This document shows, piece after piece, positions 6,567 through 14,538 of a DNA stretch of 22,830 nt (the first letter of the stretch is position 1; each line of letters opens with the position of its first letter). The position numbers and the translations under genes are program-made. Source of the DNA: a virus; the IMG/VR virus record IMGVR_UViG_3300030104_005695, positions 1 through 22,830 of that record. One strand, written 5' to 3'. A model generated the notes under the pieces. The model did not search any database and was not told where the DNA came from. It saw nothing but the letters and a program-made list of their open reading frames with translations.

Positions 6567-8989
6567 TAGGTGTAAGAGTCTCCGTCTTCATATGATCGGC
6601 CAGCCCATTGCAAATTAGAACCGCCATCTTGTACAGGGTTTGTGCCATCTGTTGAAAACTCCCACGATCCTGTAATTTGCCATGTTGCATAATCTGGCGT
6701 GTCTCCCGAATAATTCCTTTGGCAATAACCCGTTAACTTAGGCTCTTCATTTGGGCATGAATTGACATTCTTGCTAATGCCTCCAATGGTGATGCTACCG
6801 CCCGTACAGTTAAAGCTATGCTGAGTTAATGTCACGCTTGCTCTCCATGCTTGATAAGCAGGGTTTGGATATTTAAAACTCCCACTTGCTTGCCCGTCTA
6901 AATGTGTACAACTAACCCCAGGTGTTCCATAAGCAGGGGCCAAAGCCAAAGTATCACCTGAACTAATGGCTACCCAGTCAGAAGTGCCTGTTGTCGTACC
7001 ATTAGGATCAGAGCTGCCAGGCCATGTCGAAAGATTAGTTAAAGTTTTTGTATAAACAAATCTCGCGTGTGTGTAGGCACTTGTTGCAGGTTCAACAACA
7101 GAAGTTTCACCTATAAATTCCTCAGAGCCGAAGCCATCAGTAGAACCAGGATCAGGGCACTCTTTATATGCCTCGATGTAATGATCCATGTCTGCCGTTG
7201 TTAATGAATAGGTAAAACTATTACTTACACCGTCGCCGCCTTCACTCTTAATGTGTGTTCTTGCGCCTGTTGTTTTATCTCTTCTGTACCAGTGAACTTT
7301 TCCACCTGCACATGCAGTATTAGCGGTTAAAGCATTTCCAGTATTTAGAGCATCACCCGCGCTACTTCTATTATCTGTAAGCGTTCCAGAATTACCATCA
7401 AAAGGATCAGTAGGATTATCGATGGGATGATCAGGAGCTGAGCCGCCTAAATCGTCTAAACCTGTAGGCTCATAAGATACCTGTCCAAAAGAAGGAACAG
7501 TGAAATCACCTGGATAATCTGCGTAGTTCATCCCCGTATCTGATAAGTTACCTGTCCCGCTGTTTACATCACAACTAAAGCTCGCCTTTCCTGTTGGCAT
7601 GGTAAAGCCTGAACCCGCCGCAGTATTAACAGCAAGAGCAATCAAGCTTTTTCCATCGCTATCAATTGGAAAATGAGTTAAATCTAATTCAACTACACCA
7701 GATAAACTTTTACTAATTCTCTCGACTTCGTATAGATAATCATGGAACTCAATATCATCTAAGCTTGTTTCTCTTCTTAATTTAACTCGGACAATATCGC
7801 CAATGGTAAGAGTTGAGCCAAAAACTGAAGGTCTCACCTTTATTCGCAAAGTATGCGTAATATATTTACGTCTTGCGATGTGATAAGTACCAACCTTAAC
7901 CGCGTGATTTTCGCCGCAAACAAAGGAGCTAAGGTCGTATTGTTCAAAGGGTCCATTTGCTGCGGTGCCGCTAAATCTAACCTCACTCGTTCTAATTAAT
8001 CCAATATCATTATCGGGCTGTTGACGCCATAACACCTGGGCACAAATATCACGACGCTCAACCAACGGAACATAAGAAATCTCAAAACCACCGTCTAATA
8101 TATGCTCTTCTGTAAAACCAAAACTTTCAGTAATTGCCGTTGTCTTAATACTTCCGTCTGTATTGTGCGGCAGGCGCGGTCTTAGAAACTTCTTACCGTT
8201 TTTCTGGCTGATTCTTAACAAGAAAGCCGCGCCCGTATCACTTAACCAATCCTCTAGATTTGTACTTTTTTCAAATACACCGTTATATAAAAAACCGTTT
8301 GCATTTGTAAATTTTGCAGCGTTCAACATTTCCGTATCGTCCAACATAGAAGAAGGAAAACGGCTGCTTTGAGTAATTAGGTATTTAGCAAGATCAACAA
8401 AATTATCAGAAGGTCCAAGCGTTGAATCAATCAACCGAGTCACTTTGATTCCTTGCTCTACGAATACATGAACCTGTTTATTCCAAGTCTCGTCACCATC
8501 AGCATGTGTATTTACATATGACATTGTCGTCATGGTTTCATATCTTCCAGACGTGCCACAGAACGCGGGGCAGTTCCACGGGGTCTTTCCACTTACTACC
8601 GTTGTTGTATTTCCTGGCACCCAGTTACTAGGTCTACGGTCATAAGATTGATTCCATGTACCCTCTCGACACGCTCTTTGAAAAACGTGATTTTCTTGAA
8701 TTGTTGGGAGCTGCCCGTCACTTAAAACAAGAATTAATTTAACGGTTAATACGTTTGTTGTTCCATCGTTTGCATAGCTTCCCTCTGTTGCTGCTGGACT
8801 AACTAAAACGCCTCCAACATTGTTCTGCCTTCTACAAAACACAATGGGAATAGGTGTACCAATAATCACACTCCGCTGCTTTGAATCTAGATCCGTTGCA
8901 CCTCTTGCGCTGTTTTCTTCTAATGGACTTTGAACCAATCCATTTTGATAAATCAGAAGTTCTAAAGGATCAGAAACAGAAATATTCAT
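6566..8989 (-). CDS. Tail tip/central hub protein (gpJ-like)
   Basis: An 807-residue protein placed where lambda J lies, after the tape measure and minor tail genes. The N-terminal half looks like the conserved gpJ hub: SKQRSVIIGTPIPIVFCRRQ, LTVKLILVLSDG, a Trp/Arg-rich stretch (REGTWNQSYDRRPSNWVPG), DLAKYLITQSSRFP, and IGDIVRVKLRRE...YEVERISKSL near residue 440. After about residue 460 the sequence becomes Gly/Ser/Thr-rich and Cys-rich with a tandem-domain look and likely extends outward from the tip. It probably forms the trimeric tip that contacts the outer membrane and starts DNA ejection. The start overlaps the upstream stop by 4 bases. Confidence 0.82.
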   Translation of the reverse strand: MNISVSDPLELLIYQNGLVQSPLEENSARGATDLDSKQRSVIIGTPIPIVFCRRQNNVGGVLVSPAATEGSYANDGTTNVLTVKLILVLSDGQLPTIQENHVFQRACREGTWNQSYDRRPSNWVPGNTTTVVSGKTPWNCPAFCGTSGRYETMTTMSYVNTHADGDETWNKQVHVFVEQGIKVTRLIDSTLGPSDNFVDLAKYLITQSSRFPSSMLDDTEMLNAAKFTNANGFLYNGVFEKSTNLEDWLSDTGAAFLLRISQKNGKKFLRPRLPHNTDGSIKTTAITESFGFTEEHILDGGFEISYVPLVERRDICAQVLWRQQPDNDIGLIRTSEVRFSGTAANGPFEQYDLSSFVCGENHAVKVGTYHIARRKYITHTLRIKVRPSVFGSTLTIGDIVRVKLRRETSLDDIEFHDYLYEVERISKSLSGVVELDLTHFPIDSDGKSLIALAVNTAAGSGFTMPTGKASFSCDVNSGTGNLSDTGMNYADYPGDFTVPSFGQVSYEPTGLDDLGGSAPDHPIDNPTDPFDGNSGTLTDNRSSAGDALNTGNALTANTACAGGKVHWYRRDKTTGARTHIKSEGGDGVSNSFTYSLTTADMDHYIEAYKECPDPGSTDGFGSEEFIGETSVVEPATSAYTHARFVYTKTLTNLSTWPGSSDPNGTTTGTSDWVAISSGDTLALAPAYGTPGVSCTHLDGQASGSFKYPNPAYQAWRASVTLTQHSFNCTGGSITIGGISKNVNSCPNEEPKLTGYCQRNYSGDTPDYATWQITGSWEFSTDGTNPVQDGGSNLQWAGRSYEDGDSYT

Positions 8990-9456
8990 ATTGTGATAGG
9001 TGCCCCCACTTGATAACTTGTAAACTTCCTCGGCGGGGCTTGTGACCCGACAGGGGCCAAAGCAGAACCGAGGTTGACAGTAAGAGCCGTAAAGCTTCCA
9101 CCCATCTCAATTACTTCACCTAAATATGTCGCGATAGTAGTTTGAGATCCGCTTGGTGCTGCATTTTCATTTCTACTATCAAACTCATAAATATTGACCT
9201 CACATAAATAACCTCTAGCAATAGCAGGATTAAAAACACTTAACGCCGTTTTTGTTGCTGGAATTTCAATTGATACACCAGCTCCGCCGTTAGCAGTAGC
9301 CGCCATAATTCCTGTTGCTACAAATGGAAAATAGCTCCAACTTTGAGAACTAAGAGTTACAGATTGATTAACGTAGTAATTTTGCCAACGTGCATAAACG
9401 GTTGAATCACTTGCGTTATAGACCTTTAAGAAATGGCTTTGTGCTCTGTTGCTCAT
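8986..9456 (-). CDS. Minor tail protein (gpL-like position)
   Basis: A 156-residue protein between the tape measure and the gpJ-like hub, the place of lambda M/L/K genes. It is beta-rich at the N-terminus (FLKVYNASDSTVYARWQNYY) and ends with a conserved-looking strand-rich block (YLGEVIEMGGSFTALTVNLG, then PPRKFTSYQVGAPITI). It has no metal-binding or NlpC/P60 motif, so it is not a gpK-type peptidase, and no cysteine pattern for an iron-sulphur cluster as in classical gpL. Distal tail or hub-adaptor function is inferred from position. Its ATG lies immediately after the tape measure stop. Confidence 0.7.
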   Translation of the reverse strand: MSNRAQSHFLKVYNASDSTVYARWQNYYVNQSVTLSSQSWSYFPFVATGIMAATANGGAGVSIEIPATKTALSVFNPAIARGYLCEVNIYEFDSRNENAAPSGSQTTIATYLGEVIEMGGSFTALTVNLGSALAPVGSQAPPRKFTSYQVGAPITI

Positions 9457-12147
9457 TTAATGAACCCCCTGAAAACGACGACCGCCCGTTGTACGAGAAT
9501 TACCAAAAACGGATTTACTAAAGGTCTGTAATGCACCTTCTAAATCTGCAACAGTCACATACTCAACGCCTTGTTGTTGTAAAACTGGCCCCGTTTGAAT
9601 ATGGATGTTAGGCGTTCCACCTGTTGACCCTGACGACGAAACAAAACCGCCTTGGGCAAAAGCAGGAATGGCAGCAGGTCCAGAAATACCAGCAAGAATA
9701 TTTTTTGAAAACTGCCTTACTTTTTTTGAAGGCACGACATACTCAGAATCACCGCCCTCACCAACTAGAGCCAAAGTTGGCCCTGAAACATAACCACCCT
9801 TAGCCATTGGCTTTGCAGTTTGCGCTTTACCTTTTCCACCACTTGCAAAACTAAACGCACGCTTTGCCGCGTTGATAATATTTGTAATCCAACCAAACGC
9901 TTTTTTCATCAAGCTATGTAACCAATTCATTAATCCAGACCACACAGTTTTTACAAAGTTAATTGCTCTTTTCATCGGCTCAGTTAAGAAATCAGCTATG
10001 TTTTTTCCTACATCTAAGAACCCTTGACCAATCCACTTTAAGAAATCACCAATTTGATCTCTAAATCTCCAAATCAAAGCAATACTGCCAGCGATAGCAA
10101 GACCAATAAGAACAGGAACAGAACCAAAGACAGAAGCGAAAGCAGCTCCAATAAATTTCAAAGAAACAACTATCCCTGCAATCATCTTCGCCCCAAAACC
10201 TGCAAAGATCGCACCAACCTTAAACCCAGATATTGTTGCCCATAAAAGCTTAAATTTTGTTGCGATAAGAGCTAGAGCTTTGACAATCCCACCACCACTC
10301 AATGCCACACCAAAAGAACTCATCAAAAAGACAATGCTAGAGAGAATTGGCAAACCAACAGCAAGACCAACTATTGCCCCACCAAGAAGAAGAACGGCAG
10401 GAACAAAGCCAGGTACATTTTTGAGTAACCAACTAAAGCCATTAATCAACGGAATGATGACTTGTCCCGTAAGTTGTTTTATTACGGGGACCAATGACTG
10501 ACCTATATCAAGCGCGGCTCCTTCAAGTGCATTTCTCATCTTTTGTATTTCAGCAGCCGTTGTGTTATTCCTTTTTGCAAATTCCCTCATTGCCGAACCT
10601 GCATAATTGCTTTTATCTCCTACTAAAGACATCACTTCTTCAAACTTTTGAGCGTTATTAATTAAATTGACAAAACCTCTAGCCGATTGCTCACCAGCTA
10701 AATCAGTGAAGATGCTTAATTGTTCCGCTTTTGATAATGATCTAATTCGACTAAATACATCTGTAATTGTTCCCATTGCATTATCTTGCATTGATTGAGC
10801 CATTTGCTTACCCATTGACGAGCCAATTTCTCGCGCTGTTGCTTTTGCTTGCTCTAATTGCTCAGACCTAAAGTCCTTCTCCTGTTTTTCAAACTCCTTA
10901 AATTTCTTCTCATTCGCTTTTAATTCGACTTCTTTTTCATCATCCAACCTGTCTTGTAATTTCGTTAAGCGATCACGGTCAGCCCTTCTTCTTACTTTTA
11001 ATTCATCGCGCATATTATCTCTAACAGCATCAATTTGATCATCATATTTATCTCTTATTCTTTGAGTTTCTGCCGTTGCTGATTTTCCTGTTCTCTCAGC
11101 CCTTTGTCTTGCCATTTCCATTTCACGGTCCATTTGTCGTTGCAACCCTTTCACTTGCTTGTCTGCTTTATCAGTTACACCCTCTTCAAATTCTTCTGAT
11201 TCATCATCAACGCTATCTCTTAAAGCCGTCATTTGATCTCTATAACGCCTATTGATTTCTTTACTTATCTGATCAGTTTCATTTCTTGCAATTTCGATTC
11301 TTTCATCACTTTGTCTTTCAACTTCAGAAGTTAAACGCCTTTCCATAGCTTTTGCATTCCCTTGAGCGTAACCCAAACGAGACAAAGCACTTACTTGCTT
11401 ATCTGTCATGCTTGCGCCTCTTGTCAAAGCACTAACCAACGACCTTAAACTAGTAGCAGCAACTCTTGATTCAGTACCAGACCCAATCATGGCAGCTCCT
11501 AAAGCTGCTGTTTGTTCCGCTGCTAATCCTGCCGCTTTACCTGCACCCGCCGCACGACTCATGAACTCCATGATGTCAGAACTGGCCGCCGCCGTATTGT
11601 CTCCTAAATGGTTGATCGCATCAAATAAATCTCTTAATTTATCTTGTGGTATTCCTAACGCCGCTTTCATATTTGCCATTGCCTTCCCAGCCTCTTCTGC
11701 TGTTACATCAAAAGCAACTTTGATACGACCAACATCTAACGCAAACTCTCGCATGTCTTCTCTCGCTTCACCAGATTGTCCAGCCGCCTCGTAAATCTCT
11801 GCTATGCCTGATATGGCGATGGGTAATTCTTGCCCTAAACCAATAATCTCTTTTCTTAATGCTTTAACTTCTTTCTGGCTCATATCCTCCATTACTTTTA
11901 AAACATCTGCCATCTTTTCTTCAAAATCTATAGCGGCTTTAGCTGATAAACCGAAAGCTGTCGCTATACCTGTCGCAGCAACAGCTAAACCTTGAAACGC
12001 TTTAGTCTTAAGCATTCCACTAAATCCTTTAGCCGCTGACTTAGCAGCTTCTTCTGTTTTTAATAATCCTTTCTCAAGCTTTTGTATTTGCGGAAGACCA
12101 GTGACCTCTGCAGTGATTTTTAACGCGGCAGGTAAATTAAAAGACAT
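9457..12147 (-). CDS. Tape measure protein with inserted coiled coil
   Basis: An 896-residue tail tape measure protein. The conserved tape-measure core starts around residue 75 (FEEKMADVLKVMEDMSQKEV, IYEAAGQSGEA, AGLAAEQTAALGAAMIGSGT) and runs to about 260, then resumes at about 455 (FSRIRSLSKAEQLSIFTDLA). Between them lie ~185 very charged residues predicted to be coiled coil. Several hydrophobic segments lie at about 578-695. The C-terminus (~760-896) has a conserved block PTLALVGEGGDSEYVVPS. A good Shine-Dalgarno (GAGG, 8 bases before ATG) supports the start. Length is close to lambda H (853 aa), implying a long tail of similar size. It scaffolds the tube and is ejected with the DNA. Confidence 0.92.
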   Translation of the reverse strand: MSFNLPAALKITAEVTGLPQIQKLEKGLLKTEEAAKSAAKGFSGMLKTKAFQGLAVAATGIATAFGLSAKAAIDFEEKMADVLKVMEDMSQKEVKALRKEIIGLGQELPIAISGIAEIYEAAGQSGEAREDMREFALDVGRIKVAFDVTAEEAGKAMANMKAALGIPQDKLRDLFDAINHLGDNTAAASSDIMEFMSRAAGAGKAAGLAAEQTAALGAAMIGSGTESRVAATSLRSLVSALTRGASMTDKQVSALSRLGYAQGNAKAMERRLTSEVERQSDERIEIARNETDQISKEINRRYRDQMTALRDSVDDESEEFEEGVTDKADKQVKGLQRQMDREMEMARQRAERTGKSATAETQRIRDKYDDQIDAVRDNMRDELKVRRRADRDRLTKLQDRLDDEKEVELKANEKKFKEFEKQEKDFRSEQLEQAKATAREIGSSMGKQMAQSMQDNAMGTITDVFSRIRSLSKAEQLSIFTDLAGEQSARGFVNLINNAQKFEEVMSLVGDKSNYAGSAMREFAKRNNTTAAEIQKMRNALEGAALDIGQSLVPVIKQLTGQVIIPLINGFSWLLKNVPGFVPAVLLLGGAIVGLAVGLPILSSIVFLMSSFGVALSGGGIVKALALIATKFKLLWATISGFKVGAIFAGFGAKMIAGIVVSLKFIGAAFASVFGSVPVLIGLAIAGSIALIWRFRDQIGDFLKWIGQGFLDVGKNIADFLTEPMKRAINFVKTVWSGLMNWLHSLMKKAFGWITNIINAAKRAFSFASGGKGKAQTAKPMAKGGYVSGPTLALVGEGGDSEYVVPSKKVRQFSKNILAGISGPAAIPAFAQGGFVSSSGSTGGTPNIHIQTGPVLQQQGVEYVTVADLEGALQTFSKSVFGNSRTTGGRRFQGVH

Positions 12148-12150
12148 TCT

Positions 12151-12525
12151 TTAACCTCGTCTGCTCGTTTTTCGATCAGCAGATTTCTGATCTTTCTTCA
12201 TTTGATTATCGATTAATTCCAGTGCTTTAAATTCCATAACCTGTAGATCATCGATAAGCTCTTTTTTGTTCTCTACTGAATAGAGATCACAGAACTGCAT
12301 AACTACAGAATAGTCCAAACCGATTAATCCTGATGGGCCAGACCTCCATTGGGTTTGACAACGCAAAAACATGGCTAAAACTTCCTCATGCTCAGGCCAG
12401 ATTTCATAATGTTCTGGTTCTAATAAATGCTCAGGTAAATCGAAACCATACCTATCAGCATCAGCCTTCCATTCTTCGTTAGGACCGTCAGCCTTAAACC
12501 AATAGTCGACGGCCCCTGTTAATTT
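12151..12525 (-). CDS. T-like (DUF1799-like) domain made by -1 frameshift from the gpG-like gene
   Basis: The open frame begins after a TGA just before 12540 and has no ATG, GTG or TTG until 12372. Yet the translation upstream of 12372 is clearly coding: LTGAVDYWFKADGPNEEWKA, DRYGFDLPEHLLEPE, YEIWPEHEEVLA, continuing into FLRCQTQWRSGPSGLIGLDY and DDLQVMEFKALELI. This resembles the DUF1799 family found just before tape measure genes. It lies in the -1 frame of the preceding gpG-like gene, which ends in an A8 run. I infer that it is expressed only as the C-terminal part of a ~246-residue G-T fusion, as in lambda gpG/gpGT. The stop lies 3 bases from the tape measure start. Confidence 0.75.
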   Translation of the reverse strand, partial: KLTGAVDYWFKADGPNEEWKADADRYGFDLPEHLLEPEHYEIWPEHEEVLAMFLRCQTQWRSGPSGLIGLDYSVVMQFCDLYSVENKKELIDDLQVMEFKALELIDNQMKKDQKSADRKTSRRG

Positions 12526-12890
12526 TTTTTCTTCGCTAGTTCATTACTCTCAAACCATGCCTTGACTATTTGACTGGCAATCGTTGGGATTTCTAGTAAT
12601 TGATTTAAGGTGGATTCTCCAAACTTAATCTCTTTACCGTCATCATCAACAACACCAGACCAACCAATCAAAACCTCTTTAGCGACAGATTGATCTTCTA
12701 ATATTTCGTCATCTTCCCTATAGCGTGCCTCCATTGCTCGCGCTTGTTTAACAATTTCATTAATCCGACTTTGAGGAAGACGTTTAAATTCACCATCAAA
12801 GGTTTCCTTTTCGCGTCTCCCTCCATCAATCGGCAAAATCAATGTGATTGGCCACGTATAAGAATGTTTCTTCTTAAGAACAAAAGACAT
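12519..12890 (-). CDS. Tail assembly chaperone (gpG-like)
   Basis: A 123-residue protein beginning MSFVLKKKHSYTWPITL. It contains ETFDGEFKRLPQSRINEIV, then VLIGWSGVVDDDGKEIKFGE and LLEIPTIASQIVKAWFESNE, the usual pattern of siphophage tail assembly chaperones encoded between the tail tube and the tape measure. It ends in KKKN at a TAA just after a run of eight A bases, where a -1 slip would join it to the T-like domain. The chaperone binds the tape measure during tail assembly; the G to G-T ratio matters in lambda. Spacing to the tail tube gene is 36 bases. Confidence 0.82.
   Translation of the reverse strand: MSFVLKKKHSYTWPITLILPIDGGRREKETFDGEFKRLPQSRINEIVKQARAMEARYREDDEILEDQSVAKEVLIGWSGVVDDDGKEIKFGESTLNQLLEIPTIASQIVKAWFESNELAKKKN
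12523..12530 (-). other. A8 slippery site for programmed -1 frameshift
   Basis: On the minus strand the end of the gpG-like gene reads GCG AAG AAA AAA AAT TAA. The eight consecutive A bases allow tRNA-Lys to slip back one base, after which the T-like frame continues as AAA TTA ACA GGG. The position (directly before the zero-frame stop, just ahead of the tape measure) is the standard one for gpG/gpGT frameshifting. I did not identify a clear downstream pseudoknot. Confidence 0.75.
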
Positions 12891-12926
12891 AAAATTTTCT
12901 AAACCCTACGCAGGATAAAACCTTTA

Positions 12927-13859
12927 CTATGTAAAAACAAGAGAGAACTCGTCATTACCAGAAGAAGGAGTTGCTACAAAGGGAATTTCTAACGTTCTAA
13001 TACCATCAGAGTCTCCATAGCTTGGAGCACTAACGTCACTTTGTGGACAAGAAACGGTCACCTTGTTACCTGCTGAACCATGCGCCCATGTGTTAGTACC
13101 TGTCGAGGTGCCTGTCGCATCAGTAAAGAAGTTATGACTTGCTAGAAGTACCGATTCAATTGTGCAAGAACCACTTGGTTTACGATCAGTGATTAAAACT
13201 TCTTCTGTTCCACCAACAACGACTCTGTGAACAATCTCATTGTTCATATCAAAGGACCAGTTCTCTAAAGCACCTGCGTATCCCATTAGTTGGAAACTTG
13301 TTGTATTTCCATTCTTAAAGATTTGAGGTGCTGATTGATTTTGATAGGTGCAAGTTGGTTGGGTTACGTCAGCAGGATTGTTGTATTTGCCAGTCATTTC
13401 AAAGGCTATTGTAGGAATTTCACCAACGGATGCTGAGATAGAAAATGTCCCGCGACAACCTGTCAAAGCGTGATTTACACCATCTAAGTTCACATAAATT
13501 GTGCAACTTGAGAAAGAAGCAGAAACAGGTGCATAAGTAACAGAAGTTCCACTAGCAACCGTTTCACTTAAACCACAACTCTTTAAAAGAGCAGAAAGAC
13601 CTTGATTTGCTGTTCCTGCTGCGCCACTACCAGCAAGTTCAATCGTTGCGCTTAACTGCGCTCTTGAATTAGCTAATAAGGTCTCATAGTTACCTAAATA
13701 ACCTCTAACAAGGGTTCTTTCTACCTCATCAGATTGCAAAGGTTCTAAGGAAACATCTCTTACTAAGACAGCATTTGCTGAGCCAGTTGGCGTAGGGTCT
13801 GTTGCATAGCTACTCTCGGCCTTTACGAGTAGAGTCGTCTTCCTTGCTAGAAGTGCCAT
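12927..13859 (-). CDS. Major tail tube protein
   Basis: A 310-residue beta-rich protein starting MALLARKTTLLVKAESSY, with DPTPTGSANAVLVRDVSLEP, ERTLVRGYLG, LKSCGLSETV and IPTIAFEMTGKYNN. This is the pattern of the phage tail tube family with an N-terminal 'K.....LY...TYG.DP' strand region and a central 'f...G.y' strand. It sits between the gpU-like terminator and the gpG-like chaperone, where lambda V lies. A Shine-Dalgarno sequence (AGAGGA, about 8 bases before the ATG) supports this start, which overlaps the preceding 60-residue gene by 50 bases. Many copies should form the tail tube. Confidence 0.88.
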   Translation of the reverse strand: MALLARKTTLLVKAESSYATDPTPTGSANAVLVRDVSLEPLQSDEVERTLVRGYLGNYETLLANSRAQLSATIELAGSGAAGTANQGLSALLKSCGLSETVASGTSVTYAPVSASFSSCTIYVNLDGVNHALTGCRGTFSISASVGEIPTIAFEMTGKYNNPADVTQPTCTYQNQSAPQIFKNGNTTSFQLMGYAGALENWSFDMNNEIVHRVVVGGTEEVLITDRKPSGSCTIESVLLASHNFFTDATGTSTGTNTWAHGSAGNKVTVSCPQSDVSAPSYGDSDGIRTLEIPFVATPSSGNDEFSLVFT

Positions 13860-13992
13860 TAGTTAAATCCTCTTTTACGAGTTCAGGGTTTTCAGATGGA
13901 GAGGTTTGCTCAATAAGCGTTCTCTCTCCTGTTTCGGGATCAATCAGGAAGGTTCCCCCCTGCCCCGCGTACTTATCAACCATGTTAGACAT
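13810..13992 (-). CDS. 60-residue acidic protein of unknown function
   Basis: It begins MSNMVDKYAGQGGTFLIDPE and continues TGERTLIEQTSPSENPELVKE with a polar, charged tail. The second Met at residue 4 is another possible start. I know of similarly short proteins beside tail tube genes with a 'GG.y..DP.TG.R.LvE' pattern, but not their role. It overlaps the tail tube start by 50 bases; the tube's Shine-Dalgarno lies inside it, so translation of the two may be coupled. A palindromic motif copy ends 3 bases upstream of its ATG, taking the place of an obvious ribosome binding site. Confidence 0.6.
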   Translation of the reverse strand: MSNMVDKYAGQGGTFLIDPETGERTLIEQTSPSENPELVKEDLTNGTSSKEDDSTRKGRE

Positions 13993-13995
13993 TTA

Positions 13996-14007
13996 TATGT
14001 AGGCATA
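13996..14007 (-). promoter_or_regulatory. Palindromic motif copy 4 (TATGTAGGCATA)
   Basis: The 12-mer is directly upstream of the 60-residue gene and the tail tube gene, in the 28-base gap after the gpU-like gene. Arms extend to ATATG and CATAT around TAGG. Tail tube is needed in many copies, so a separate promoter or RNA processing site here would make sense; this is inference. Confidence 0.5.
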
Positions 14008-14020
14008 TTAATTCTAATTC

Positions 14021-14449
14021 TTATCCACTTGTTAGATCATTGACTAAGGTTCGATACTTAATCAAAAAGTCCATTTCAATGATTCCAGAGGGTTGATCTG
14101 AATCCACCATTTGAAAACCTACGCTTCCAGGTTGAACGTCTAACGCATAGCCTCCAAGAGTTAAATCGGCAGTCATTTTTGCATGAACTGATTCAATGAT
14201 TGGATCTGCTATTTCATCAGGAATATCACCTCGAACAATAATGCTGACCCTTACAGATAAAGACCAATTCAAGCGTGGCAAGGAAAAACCTTGATCAGGT
14301 TCATCACCTAATGGCTCAATTAATAAACATGGGGTTTCTGATCTCGTAACTGCTGTAACGCGAGAACGATAAATTCTTGTTGAAACATTTGTTGTCCCTG
14401 CAAGAGTTGTTTTTATTTGATCAAGGATCGATTCTCTCTTTGTTGTCAT
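14021..14449 (-). CDS. Tail terminator-like protein (gpU-type position)
   Basis: A 142-residue protein starting MTTKRESILDQIKTTLAG, with TRIYRSRVTAVTRSETPCLL, RLNWSLSVRVSIIVRG, DPIIESVHAKMTAD and MDFLIKYRT near the C-terminus. The alpha/beta order (N-terminal helix, central strands with 'l.v.V.iivrg..pd', helix 'dpi...vh..l..d', final strand) fits siphophage tail terminators, and it lies just before the tube gene, matching lambda Z/U. It would cap the tail tube and join it to the head. Its start overlaps the stop of a 29-residue frame as ATGA. Confidence 0.75.
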   Translation of the reverse strand: MTTKRESILDQIKTTLAGTTNVSTRIYRSRVTAVTRSETPCLLIEPLGDEPDQGFSLPRLNWSLSVRVSIIVRGDIPDEIADPIIESVHAKMTADLTLGGYALDVQPGSVGFQMVDSDQPSGIIEMDFLIKYRTLVNDLTSG

Positions 14450-14535
14450 GACTCAGTTTTTTTTGGAACTTTGATTGTCACGCCTGTCAAAGGATCTGTA
14501 ACTTCTTCAAATTCTTCTTTTTTTTCAGTTGTCAT
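14446..14535 (-). CDS. 29-residue peptide between connector and terminator genes
   Basis: ATG at 14535 to TGA at 14446-14448 encodes MTTEKKEEFEEVTDPLTGVT and a tail IKVPKKTES. It starts 3 bases after the stop of the connector gene and overlaps the next start by 4 bases (ATGA), so it fits exactly between two coupled genes. It shares a 'DP.TG' core with the 60-residue protein encoded after the next gene. It may be a real small protein, or serve only to keep ribosomes coupled across the gap. No function is known to me. Confidence 0.4.
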   Translation of the reverse strand: MTTEKKEEFEEVTDPLTGVTIKVPKKTES

Positions 14536-14538
14536 GAT

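Noticed and set aside
11408-11794. A 128-codon plus-strand frame opposite the tape measure gene
   Set aside because: It is Ala/Ser/Pro-rich in the way expected of an antisense reading of a helical protein, with no recognisable domain and no room for it beside a well-supported gene.
12151-12372. A stand-alone 73-residue gene starting at ATG 12372
   Set aside because: The same frame upstream of 12372 encodes a clear continuation of the domain, so the ATG is internal to a frameshifted product.
13802-14002. A 66-codon plus-strand frame over the tail tube start
   Set aside because: The minus-strand 60-residue frame fits the operon direction and has a phage-like sequence; the plus frame is low-complexity Ser-rich.
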